This document shows positions 39,734-47,725 of a DNA stretch of 49,060 bases, piece by piece (position 1 is the first letter of the stretch; each line of letters starts with the position of its first letter). Made by a program: the position numbers and the translations under genes. Under the pieces are notes generated by a model. That model ran no database searches, had not been told where the DNA came from, and worked only from the letters and a program-made list of their open reading frames with translations. The DNA is from an uncultured Eubacteriales bacterium (lineage in GTDB: Bacteria > Bacillota > Clostridia > Oscillospirales > Oscillospiraceae), in NCBI GenBank assembly GCA_900545405.1, contig UQYT01000017.1, positions 1 to 49,060 on the forward strand, read 5' to 3'.

Positions 39734-41731
39734 TTATTTGAGCTCGAATATCCGGACGGATTCCGGCGGCACCTTTAGCCTGAGCAGGCCCTCGCTTATC
39801 TCCGCGGTCTCGCCCGTGAGCAGGCACTCGGCGCGGGTGTGGCCCTGCGCGCGCAGCCCGGCGAGCTCCGCCGCGGTGAGCCCGGCGTTGTCCAGCCAGA
39901 GGTCGAGCACCAGGTCCTTCTCCCAGTCGGTGCGGTTGATGACGGCGAGGAAGGCCCCGTCCGCCGCGGCCTCGCCGAAGGCGTCCGCCCCGCCGGAGAT
40001 GCAGCGCAGTATGCAGATGACGTCCGCATCCGGCGCAAAGAAGGCGGCCGCGCCGGTGGAGAGCGCGTCGTGCGCGCTGCGTATCTTGCCGAGGGCGGTG
40101 TACCAGTCGGTCAGCGGCCTCGCGCCGGTGGTGAAGGGCGCGCGGTCAAAGGGGTCGAGCATGCCGCCCATGCCGGTCTCGTCGCCGTAATAGACGCAGG
40201 GGACGCCGGGAATGGCGTACTGTATCGCCGCGGCCAGCCTCTGCATCGCCGCGCCGCGCGCGTCCTGCGCGTCGCCGACTATGAAGCCCGCCTGCTGCTC
40301 ACGGCTCATGCTGCGCGCGTCCAGCCGGGTGGCCAGGGCGGTGCGCACGCGCTCCACGTCGTGCGAGGAGAGCAGATTCATGAGCGAGAAGTACATCGGC
40401 GCGGGGTAGTTGAGCCTCTGCCCGAGCAGGAAGGCCGCCAGCGCTCGCGCATCCGTGCGGAAGCAGAGAAAGTCGATGACCGCCGAGCGGAAGGGGTAGT
40501 TCATGACGGAGTCCAGCGACTCGCCCAGGGCGTATTTCCGGCGCGAGCCGTAGCTGTGCTTGATGACCGCGTCCTCCCAGACCTCGCCGAGCACGACGGC
40601 GTCCGGGTCCTCAGCCTTCGCAGCCTGACGGATGAGGCAGAGCGCCTCGTCCGGCAGCTCGTCGGCCACGTCCAGCCTCCAGCCGGCCGCGCCGCGGCGT
40701 ATCCAGGTGCGCACCACGCTGTCCCGCCCGGTGATGACAAAGTCGCGCCAGTCGGCGTTGCCCTCGTCCACCTCGGGCAGGTCGGGGAAGTTCCACCAGC
40801 AGCGGTAGTCGTTCGGGTAGTGCCGGAAGTCGTACCAGCCGTAGTAGGGCGAGGCGGCCCCGGCGTTGTAGGCTCCGGCGTCCGGGTAGTGCGAGAACTT
40901 GTTGAAGTAGATGCTGTCCGCGCCCGTGTGGGAGAATACGCCGTCGAGCATTATGCGTATGCCCATGCGCTCGGCCGCGGTGCAGAGGTCCTCAAAGTCC
41001 GCGTTGGTGCCGAGGATGGGGTCGATGTTCAGGTAATCCGCCGTGTCGTAGCGGTGGTTGGAGCAGGCTTCGAACACGGGGTTGAAGTAGATGACGCCGA
41101 CACCGAGGCTCTTGAGGTAGTTGAGGCGGCTCTCGACGCCCTTGAGCGTGCCGCCGTAGAAATCGAGCGGGAAGTAAAAGCCGTCGGCGCTGTTGGGCTG
41201 CCAGTCCACGGGCTCGTTCCAGCCCTCGTGGTACTTGACGTGCCGGCCCATGGCGCGGTGCTTTTCAATGCCCTCGCGCGCGGTGTCGCTCCAGTCCCGG
41301 GCGAAGCGGTCCGGGAAGATCTGATACATTATGCACCGGCGGAACCAGGCCGGGGTCTCGAAGCCCCCGGCATAGACCGTGAGGCGGAAGCCCTCGCCCC
41401 GGGCGCTCATGAGCTGGCCGAAGCGGCCGCCCTCGCCGGCGCAGAGCCAGTATTCCCCGCCGGAGAGGCTGATGCGGAAGACGTACCAGAGCGCCGCGGG
41501 CTCCTCCGGCATGGTGACGCTGACATACCAGCGCCCGTCGGAGAGGGCCATCTCGTGGCGGGACTCAAAGCCGTCGCCGTAGAGCACGAGCTCGGCATCC
41601 AGCACGGAGGCGAGCCCGTCGGTGAAGGCCAGGGTCACGGCGCTGCCGGTGGTGACGGCGCCGATGGGGCAGCGGCAGCTCTCGCGCGCCGCGTCGTGGG
41701 TTATGTGTGGAGTCAGCTCGGAGATTATCAT
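39734..41731 (-). CDS. GH13 alpha-glucan hydrolase (neopullulanase/cyclodextrinase-like)
   Basis: A 665-residue protein. About 120 residues of beta-sandwich precede the barrel; the barrel starts RCIMYQIFPDRFARD and has the four GH13 regions: DGVFSHTG, GWRLDVADEL (nucleophile Asp), VVLGEVWED (acid/base Glu) and LLSSHDVERV (transition-state Asp). The insert YGGTLKGVESRLNYLKSLGVGVIYFNP is typical of neopullulanase-type enzymes. No signal peptide, so it acts on internal glucans, here glycogen or maltodextrins. The ATG at 41731 overlaps the upstream stop codon by four bases; an open extension to 41821 is disregarded. Confidence 0.9.
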   Translation of the reverse strand: MIISELTPHITHDAARESCRCPIGAVTTGSAVTLAFTDGLASVLDAELVLYGDGFESRHEMALSDGRWYVSVTMPEEPAALWYVFRISLSGGEYWLCAGEGGRFGQLMSARGEGFRLTVYAGGFETPAWFRRCIMYQIFPDRFARDWSDTAREGIEKHRAMGRHVKYHEGWNEPVDWQPNSADGFYFPLDFYGGTLKGVESRLNYLKSLGVGVIYFNPVFEACSNHRYDTADYLNIDPILGTNADFEDLCTAAERMGIRIMLDGVFSHTGADSIYFNKFSHYPDAGAYNAGAASPYYGWYDFRHYPNDYRCWWNFPDLPEVDEGNADWRDFVITGRDSVVRTWIRRGAAGWRLDVADELPDEALCLIRQAAKAEDPDAVVLGEVWEDAVIKHSYGSRRKYALGESLDSVMNYPFRSAVIDFLCFRTDARALAAFLLGQRLNYPAPMYFSLMNLLSSHDVERVRTALATRLDARSMSREQQAGFIVGDAQDARGAAMQRLAAAIQYAIPGVPCVYYGDETGMGGMLDPFDRAPFTTGARPLTDWYTALGKIRSAHDALSTGAAAFFAPDADVICILRCISGGADAFGEAAADGAFLAVINRTDWEKDLVLDLWLDNAGLTAAELAGLRAQGHTRAECLLTGETAEISEGLLRLKVPPESVRIFELK

Positions 41732-42486
41732 ATATCCGCAAATCTGGCGGGCATGAGGGTGTACATCGCGCGCAGAGACCCGGCCCGCCGCTCCTTCGTA
41801 CAGATTATTGTGCCGCAGCACGCCGCGCAGAGCGTGACGAGGTCCACCTCGCCGTCACGCACCACGGCGCTCTCGCCTATGCGCTGCCAGTCGCCGGGAT
41901 AGGCGTCCCAGAGCCGGCCGCAGAGCTTTTCGTTTATGGCGCGGATGAGCCCGGCGTCCCTCGGCTGCAATGCGGACACCGCGCCGAGCGGGACGCGCGC
42001 GTCCCTCACGCCCTCCGGCACGCGGAGAGTGAAGCAGCGCGCCGTTATGTCGCAGGCCGCCTCCCAGGAGGCGCCGCGCTCGTCGAGCAGCAGGCGCATC
42101 GTCTCCGGGATCAGCAGCGCCTCATAGCCGCCGGAGAGCTCGCGCGGGAGCCGCCCGGGCAGGTCCCGGATGTCCCAGAGGCCCGAAAAGGCCTCCGCCG
42201 CGGCCGCGGCCGCGTTGAAATAGGCGCGCGTGAGCGGAGGAGCCGTGCCGCTGTTGAGGCTCACGGCCAGCTCCTCGCTCTTCGCCAGTTCGTTGTAGTC
42301 CGCCTTCACGTCGCCGGAGCGCGCCGGCACCGGCGCCTCGGCGCGATATTCCGCGCCGTCCCTCACGGCGCAGACCTCATGCCGCCCCGTGTAGCTCACG
42401 GAGAGGCCGCTGTTCGTCCATATCTCGTGGGCAGTGCCGCCGAAATATACGCTTACCCTTGCGGGTCCCGTCCCGTTTTCGCTCAT
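41728..42486 (-). CDS. degenerate glycogen-phosphorylase-like protein without active site
   Basis: A 252-residue protein I match by eye to the N-terminal domain of glycogen phosphorylase (about 160-460) in one collinear run: VSVYFGGTAHEIW (11-23), SGDVKADYNELAKSEELA (57-74), AYFNAAAAAAEAF (88-100), LLIPETMRLLLDERGASWEAACDITARCF (124-152), LQPRDAGLIRAINEKL (173-188), AYPGDWQRI (195-203) and LRAMYTLMPARFA (238-250). The phosphorylase motifs NDTHP and TNHT are gone, it stops where TNGI should come, and the C-terminal PLP domain is absent. It cannot be a phosphorylase. Four-base overlaps with glgA and GH13 and intact reading suggest it is kept for another role, perhaps glucan binding or regulation. 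The match needs a profile search. Confidence 0.7.
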   Translation of the reverse strand: MSENGTGPARVSVYFGGTAHEIWTNSGLSVSYTGRHEVCAVRDGAEYRAEAPVPARSGDVKADYNELAKSEELAVSLNSGTAPPLTRAYFNAAAAAAEAFSGLWDIRDLPGRLPRELSGGYEALLIPETMRLLLDERGASWEAACDITARCFTLRVPEGVRDARVPLGAVSALQPRDAGLIRAINEKLCGRLWDAYPGDWQRIGESAVVRDGEVDLVTLCAACCGTIICTKERRAGSLRAMYTLMPARFADI

Positions 42487-43961
42487 AGAATGTCTATGTA
42501 GAGCCGCGCGTACTCCTCGGCGGAGCGCTCAAAGCCGAAGTCGGCGGTCATGGCGCTGCGCATGAGCGCGGTCCAGACCTCGGGCTGCTCGCGGTAGACG
42601 CGGACGGCGCGCTCTACGGCGTCCTTCATCTCGTGCGCGTTGTAGTTGGCGAAGGTGAAGCCGGTGCCCTCGCCGGTGTACTGGTTGTAGGGCACGACGG
42701 AGTCGCGCAGCCCGCCGGTCTCGCGGACGATGGGCAGCGCGCCGTAGCGCATGGCTATCATCTGGGAGAGGCCGCAGGGCTCGAAGCGGGAGGGCATGAG
42801 CAGCATGTCCGCGCCCGCGTAGACCTTGTGCGAGAGCTCCTCGTTGTAGCCGATGTAGGCGCAGAGGCGGCCGCGGTGGCGGCTCTCGGCCTCGCGCATG
42901 AAGTCCTCATACCTGGCCTCGCCGGAGCCGAGCAGGAGGAAGCAGATGTCGAAGTCCATCATCTCGTCGAGCACGCGCTCCACGAGGTCGAAGCCCTTCT
43001 GGTCGGTCATGCGGGAGACCATGGCGACGAGCGGGGTGTCCGCGCCGCCCTGGAGGCCCATGTCGAACATCAGGCTCTCCTTGCAGACCTGCTTGCCCTT
43101 GAGGTGGCCCTTGTCGTAGCGCTTGGCGATGAGCTGGTCGGTGTAGGGGTTGAAGACCTTCTTGTCTATGCCGTTGAGTATGCCGCTGAGCTGGTGGCGC
43201 CGCGCGGAGAGGATGCCCTCGAGCCCCTCGCCGAAATAGGGGGTGCAGATCTCGTCCGCGTAGCTGGGGCTGACGGTGCTCAGCCGGTCGGCGAACACGC
43301 AGCCGGCCTTCAGGAAGGCGGCGCAGCCGTTGAGCTCCATGAACTCGCTGGTGAAATACCTGTCCTCCACCCGCAGCAGGTCGCGGAAGAAGTCGAAGCC
43401 GAACTTGCCCTGATAGGCGATGTTGTGGATGGTGAGCAGGGTCTTTATCTTGCCGTGGACATAGTAGCCGTACTGGGTGCGCAGCAGCATGGGCAGCATG
43501 GCCGTGTGCCAGTCGTTGCAGTGGAGGATGTCGGGGAAGAAGCCGAGGTTGGGGATGGCGTCGAGCACCGCGCGGGTGAAGAAGGCGTACTGCTCGCCCT
43601 CTGCCTGGCCGCCCCTGTATATCTTGTCGCCGAAGTAGTACTCGTTGTCCACGAGGTAGATGGTGACGCCGTCGACGACGAGGCGCTCAATTCCAACATA
43701 CTGGCTGCGCCAGCCGAGGTCCACCGAAAAGCTGAACATGTGCTCTACCTTGTCGTGGTACTTGTCCTTTACCACGCGGTGGTACGGGGTGATGACGCGC
43801 GCGTCCACGCCGAGGGCGGCGAGGCTCTTGGGCAGCGTTCCGACGACGTCGGCCAGGCCGCCGGTCTTGGAGATGGGCGCGCACTCCGCCGCGGCTATGA
43901 GCACGTTGGGCATCCTGTCGCGTCCCTTTTCAAGGAGAAGCTGTTGGAATTCACGTTTCAT
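42483..43961 (-). CDS. glgA: glycogen synthase (ADP-glucose type, GT5)
   Basis: A 492-residue GT5 enzyme that extends alpha-1,4-glucan from ADP-glucose. The sugar-nucleotide loop KTGGLADVVGTLPK lies near 32-45; HCNDWHTAMLPMLL, LLTIHNIAYQGKFG and the C-lobe PSRFEPCGLSQMIAMRYGALPIVRETGGL with the conserved Glu pair are present. Two starts are possible: 43961 with AAAGGAC, or 43913 (MPNVLIAAAEC, the usual family beginning) with AAGGGA. No glgC or glgD is in the window, so ADP-glucose synthesis must be encoded elsewhere. Confidence 0.95.
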   Translation of the reverse strand: MKREFQQLLLEKGRDRMPNVLIAAAECAPISKTGGLADVVGTLPKSLAALGVDARVITPYHRVVKDKYHDKVEHMFSFSVDLGWRSQYVGIERLVVDGVTIYLVDNEYYFGDKIYRGGQAEGEQYAFFTRAVLDAIPNLGFFPDILHCNDWHTAMLPMLLRTQYGYYVHGKIKTLLTIHNIAYQGKFGFDFFRDLLRVEDRYFTSEFMELNGCAAFLKAGCVFADRLSTVSPSYADEICTPYFGEGLEGILSARRHQLSGILNGIDKKVFNPYTDQLIAKRYDKGHLKGKQVCKESLMFDMGLQGGADTPLVAMVSRMTDQKGFDLVERVLDEMMDFDICFLLLGSGEARYEDFMREAESRHRGRLCAYIGYNEELSHKVYAGADMLLMPSRFEPCGLSQMIAMRYGALPIVRETGGLRDSVVPYNQYTGEGTGFTFANYNAHEMKDAVERAVRVYREQPEVWTALMRSAMTADFGFERSAEEYARLYIDIL

Positions 43962-44015
43962 GTTGACCAGTCCTTTCGCTTGGAAGGTTGTTGCTGTTGC
44001 CGGAGCGACGGGGGA

Positions 44016-46178
44016 CTATTTCTTCTTTGCCGTCTTTTTGGGCTTGGCCGCGGGCTCGTCACCGGTCTTGGCGAGGGCCCTCTCGCCGCGGTGGGCTATG
44101 GCCTTTTCACCCCTCTTGGCTATTGCCTTTTCGCCGCGCTTTGCGATGGCGCGCTCGCCGCGCTTGGCCACGGCCTTTTCGCCGGCCTTCACCAGGGCCT
44201 TGCCGCCCTCACTGGCGGGGGCCTTTTCGGCGGTCTTGGCGGGCTTTTTGGCGGCGGGCTTTGCGGCCTTCTTCGCCTTTTTCGGCGCGGGGGTGAAGCG
44301 GAACCAGACCGCCGACATGGGCGGCAGGGTTATCTTCGCGGAGCAGGGGTGCTCCAGGAAGGGCGCGTCCTCGGAGGCTATCTCCGGCGCGTTGTGGATG
44401 CCGGAGCCGCCGTACTTCACGTCGTCGGAGTTTATGAGCTCCTTGAGCACGCCGGGCCTCGGCAGACCGATGGTGAAGTCGTCATAGCGCACGGGCGTGA
44501 AGTTCAGCGCGCATACGACGTAGGAGCGCTGGCACATGCGCATGAAGGCCACGGAGCTGCGCTCGTTGTCGTCCACGTTCAGCCAGGTGAAGCCGTCCCA
44601 GGAGTCGTCTATGCGCGAGAGCGCGGGGATGCTCAGATAGAGGCGGCCCAGCTCGCGGACGTAGCTCTGCATCCCGGCGTGGCTGGGGTACTCGAGCAGG
44701 TTCCAGTCTAGCTGCTGGTTGTAGTTCCACTCTATGAACTGGGCGAACTCGCCGCCCATGAACATGAGCTTCTTGCCCGGGTGGGCGAACTGATAGCCGT
44801 AGAGCGCGCGCAGGGAGGCGAACTTGGTGTCGTAATCGCCCCACATCTTGTTCACCATGGAGGCCTTGCCGTGCACGACCTCGTCGTGGGAGAAGGCGAG
44901 GACGAAATTCTCGGAAAAGGCGTACATCATCGAGAAGGTGATGCGGCTGTGGTTGTAGCTGCGGAAATAGGGGTCCATGGCCATGTAGTCGAGCGTGTCG
45001 TGCATGAAGCCCATGTCCCACTTGAACACGAAGCCGAGCCCCCCGACCTCGGGCGGGCGGGAGACCAGCGGGAAGGCTGTGGATTCCTCGGCGATGGTGA
45101 TTGCGCCGGGGAAGGAGCTGAGCACGGCGGAGTTCATCTTGCGCAGGAAGTCCACCGCGCCGAGGTTGATGTTGCCGCCGTCCTTGTTGGGCGTCCACTC
45201 GCCCTGCCTGCGGCCGTAGTCGAGGTAGAGCATGGAGCTGACGGCGTCCACGCGGATGCCGTCCACGTGGTATTTGTCGAAGAAGAACATGGCCGAGGAG
45301 GTGAGGAAGCTCTGCACCTGGGGGCGGGAGTAGTCGAATATCATGGTGCCCCAGTCCGGATGCTCGGCCATGCGGAGCTCGTCGCCCTCAAAGCAGGGCG
45401 CGCCGTCGAACATGCGCAGGCCGTGCTCGTCGCGCGGGAAGTGCGCGGGCACCCAGTCGATGATGACGCCGATGCCCTCGCTGTGGAGCTTGTCCACGAA
45501 GTACATGAAGTCCTGCGGCGTGCCGTAGCGGCTCGTGGGCGCGAAAAAGCCCGTGACCTGATAGCCCCAGGAACCGTCGTAGGGGTACTCCGTGATGGGC
45601 AGCAGCTCAACGTGGGTGTAGTTCATCTGCTTGCAGTAGTCGGCCAGCTCGTCGGCCACGCTGCGGTAGTTGGGGAAGAACTCGTCCTCCCGCTTGCGCC
45701 AGGAGCCTATGTGCACCTCGTATATGGACATGGGGGAGTGTATCGCATCCCGGCCGCTGCGGGCGGACATGTAGCCGCCGTCGGTCCAGCCGTAGCCCTC
45801 GATATCCCAGACCTTGGAGCCGGTCGCGGGCCCGGTCTCGGCGTGGAAGGCGAAGGGGTCGGCCTTGAGGACGGTGTTCCCGTCCGCGCCGACGATGCGG
45901 TATTTATAGATGTCGCCGTTTTTTACGTTGGGCAGGAAGGCGCACCAGACGCCGTCCTCGCGCCGGTACATGGGCGAGGCATAGCCGTCCCAGCCGTTGA
46001 AGTCGCCTACGACCGAGACTTCCCTCGCGTGCGGGGCCCAGACCACAAAGCGGTGGAGCCCGCAGTCGGGTATGTACCTACATCCAAATGCGTGATAGGC
46101 CCGCTGGGCGTTGCCAGTGTTGTACAGATAGATGTCGTCATTGGAAACATATTTCTCTATAAGTTCTCTCTGTTCCAT
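44016..46178 (-). CDS. glgB: 1,4-alpha-glucan branching enzyme with basic repeat tail
   Basis: A 720-residue GH13 enzyme that makes the alpha-1,6 branches of glycogen. A CBM48 domain (VVWAPHAREVSVVGDFNGWDG) precedes the barrel; catalytic regions are VDGIRVDAVSSML (nucleophile Asp), TIAEESTAFP (Glu) and LAFSHDEVVHGK (Asp); GGEFAQFIEWN follows. The usual enzyme ends near residue 629. Here a 91-residue tail rich in Lys and Ala continues: a KK-A-P-rich part, then six octapeptides (660-707), then a final basic KPKKTAKKK. AGGAGGCGG precedes the ATG. It opens the leftward glycogen operon. Confidence 0.95.
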   Translation of the reverse strand: MEQRELIEKYVSNDDIYLYNTGNAQRAYHAFGCRYIPDCGLHRFVVWAPHAREVSVVGDFNGWDGYASPMYRREDGVWCAFLPNVKNGDIYKYRIVGADGNTVLKADPFAFHAETGPATGSKVWDIEGYGWTDGGYMSARSGRDAIHSPMSIYEVHIGSWRKREDEFFPNYRSVADELADYCKQMNYTHVELLPITEYPYDGSWGYQVTGFFAPTSRYGTPQDFMYFVDKLHSEGIGVIIDWVPAHFPRDEHGLRMFDGAPCFEGDELRMAEHPDWGTMIFDYSRPQVQSFLTSSAMFFFDKYHVDGIRVDAVSSMLYLDYGRRQGEWTPNKDGGNINLGAVDFLRKMNSAVLSSFPGAITIAEESTAFPLVSRPPEVGGLGFVFKWDMGFMHDTLDYMAMDPYFRSYNHSRITFSMMYAFSENFVLAFSHDEVVHGKASMVNKMWGDYDTKFASLRALYGYQFAHPGKKLMFMGGEFAQFIEWNYNQQLDWNLLEYPSHAGMQSYVRELGRLYLSIPALSRIDDSWDGFTWLNVDDNERSSVAFMRMCQRSYVVCALNFTPVRYDDFTIGLPRPGVLKELINSDDVKYGGSGIHNAPEIASEDAPFLEHPCSAKITLPPMSAVWFRFTPAPKKAKKAAKPAAKKPAKTAEKAPASEGGKALVKAGEKAVAKRGERAIAKRGEKAIAKRGEKAIAHRGERALAKTGDEPAAKPKKTAKKK
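44058..44201 (-). repeat. six tandem 24-bp units in the glgB tail
   Basis: The encoded octapeptides are KALVKAGE, KAVAKRGE, RAIAKRGE, KAIAKRGE, KAIAHRGE and RALAKTGD. The DNA units are similar but not identical, so the array is old enough to have diverged yet still able to recombine. The peptide would form a basic helix. Confidence 0.9.
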
Positions 46179-46240
46179 ATATCCGCCTCCTGTGTTACTA
46201 CCCTGCCGGAAGCCCTCGGCTCCGGACCCGTCTCTGACCT

Positions 46241-46269
46241 ATTATACAATTTTTGCTTCGCGAATAAAA
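46241..46269 (-). promoter_or_regulatory. promoter of the glycogen operon
   Basis: Minus strand: TATAAT (46246-46241) matches consensus; at 17-base spacing the -35 is TTTTAT (46269-46264), poor, suggesting activator dependence. Transcription would start about 70 bases before glgB, and the leader holds an imperfect dyad CCGGAAGCC/GGCTCCGG (46207-46225). Confidence 0.5.
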
Positions 46270-46291
46270 GCATTTTTTCTCATATGGCGTT

Positions 46292-46320
46292 TTGACAATC
46301 GGATAAGGCTATTATATACT
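46292..46320 (+). promoter_or_regulatory. promoter of the response regulator-kinase-lysA unit
   Basis: TTGACA (46292-46297), 17-base spacer, TATACT (46315-46320). Near-consensus, it lies back to back with the glycogen promoter, with only about 22 bases between the two -35 boxes. Confidence 0.85.
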
Positions 46321-46352
46321 GTTATCAGTGCGTTTTTTGTGGGGTTTTGGCT

Positions 46353-47012
46353 ATGATATACGTTGTCGAGGACGACAAGAGCATAAGGGAGCTGGTGGCG
46401 TACGCGCTCGGCTCGGCGGGGTACGAGACGGAGAGCTTCACCTCCTCGGGCGAGTTTTTCGCGGCGCTGGACGCCGGGCGGGCCCGGCTGGTGCTGCTGG
46501 ACATCATGCTGCCGGGCGAGGACGGGCTGGCGATACTGCGCCGGCTGCGCGAGTCGCCGGAGACGGCGGGCATCCCTGTCATGATAATGTCGGCGCTCGG
46601 CACGGAGCTCGACAAGGTCCGCGGCCTGGACCTCGGCGCGGACGACTACATCGCCAAGCCCTTCGGCATAATGGAATTTCTGGCCCGGGTCCGGGCGCTG
46701 CTGCGCCGGGGCGAACCCAGGGAGCAGCTGGCCGTGCGCGGCGTGGTGCTCTATCCGGCGGGCCGCCGGGTGGAGGCCGCCGGTACGGAGGTGCAGCTCA
46801 CGGCCAAGGAATTCGACCTGCTCGAATACCTGATGCGCCGCGCCGGCACGGTGGTCAGGCGAGAGGAGCTGCTGGAGGCCGTCTGGGGCTATTCCGGCGG
46901 CGAGGAGACCCGCACGGTGGACGTGCACATCCGCTCCCTGCGCCTGAAGCTGGGCGAGAGCGGGGCGATGATACGCACGGTGCGCGGCGTGGGCTACATG
47001 GCGGAGGCGTGA
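46353..47012 (+). CDS. OmpR-family response regulator
   Basis: A 219-residue regulator. The receiver domain (1-115) has VVEDDKS, phospho-acceptor Asp50 in LVLLDIMLPGEDG, the MSAL Thr/Ser position and IAKPFG with the conserved Lys. The winged helix (about 125-219) has VQLTAKEFDLLEYLMRRAGTVVRREELLEAVWG and TVDVHIRSLRLKLGE, ending RTVRGVGYMAEA. It is of the PhoB/PhoP type. The ATG at 46353 follows GTGGGG; a TTG at 46347 is in frame. The kinase gene starts one base after its stop. Confidence 0.93.
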   Translation: MIYVVEDDKSIRELVAYALGSAGYETESFTSSGEFFAALDAGRARLVLLDIMLPGEDGLAILRRLRESPETAGIPVMIMSALGTELDKVRGLDLGADDYIAKPFGIMEFLARVRALLRRGEPREQLAVRGVVLYPAGRRVEAAGTEVQLTAKEFDLLEYLMRRAGTVVRREELLEAVWGYSGGEETRTVDVHIRSLRLKLGESGAMIRTVRGVGYMAEA

Positions 47013-47013
47013 C

Positions 47014-47724
47014 ATGGAAAAGAAACTCTCATCCATCTCTGAAAACATGCGCCGGAACTTCACGGCCAACGTCTCGCACGAGCTGAAAACGCCTATAACT
47101 TCCATCTCCGGCTACGCGGAGATGATGATGACGGGCCTCGCTCCAAGCGAGGACCTTCCTCTTTTGGCGGAGAAGATCTACACGGAGGCCCAGCGCCTGA
47201 TCGCGCTCATCGACGACATCATTAACCTCTCGCGCCTGGACGAGGGCGCGGTGGAGGCCCCGGCGGAGCGGGTGGAGCTGCTCTCGGCGGCGAGGCACTG
47301 CGCGGAGCGGCTGATGGACAAGGCCGCGGCGTGCAGCGTCGCGGTGGAGGTCGAGGGCACGGAGGAGACGGTCACGGGCTACGAGCAGCTCATAGACGAG
47401 ATGATAACCAACCTCTGCGACAACGCGATAAAATACAACCGCCCCGGCGGCCACGTGCGCGTGACCGTGGGACGGCAGGACGAGGCCCCCTTCATCCGGG
47501 TGGAGGACAACGGCATAGGCATAGCCCCGGAGCACCTAGACCGGGTGTTCGAGCGGTTTTACCGCGTGGACAAGAGCCGCTCCAAGGAGACGGGCGGCAC
47601 GGGACTCGGCCTCTCAATAGTTAAACACGCCGCGGCCTGGCACCACGCCTCGCTCAAGGCGGAAAGCGAGCCCGAAAAGGGCACGCGGATAACCATAATT
47701 TTCGACGGAAAGGGCGGAGAATAA
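47014..47724 (+). CDS. soluble histidine kinase core without sensor domain
   Basis: A 236-residue kinase holding only the catalytic core. The H-box NFTANVSHELKTPITSISGYAE puts the phospho-His at residue 22; the ATPase domain has the N-box MITNLCDNAIKYNRPGG, G1 VEDNGIGIAP, F-box FERFYRVD and G2 GGTGLGLSIVKH. It resembles PhoR-type kinases beginning at the linker, with no membrane helix, HAMP or PAS. The gene is directly after the regulator and there is no room for a lost upstream part. It may sense through a partner protein. Confidence 0.92.
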   Translation: MEKKLSSISENMRRNFTANVSHELKTPITSISGYAEMMMTGLAPSEDLPLLAEKIYTEAQRLIALIDDIINLSRLDEGAVEAPAERVELLSAARHCAERLMDKAAACSVAVEVEGTEETVTGYEQLIDEMITNLCDNAIKYNRPGGHVRVTVGRQDEAPFIRVEDNGIGIAPEHLDRVFERFYRVDKSRSKETGGTGLGLSIVKHAAAWHHASLKAESEPEKGTRITIIFDGKGGE

Positions 47725-47725
47725 C

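Noticed and set aside
44058..44201. Possible direct-repeat array of a mobile element or CRISPR
   Set aside because: Six 24-base units in frame within glgB, no spacers, no terminal inverted repeats or transposase.
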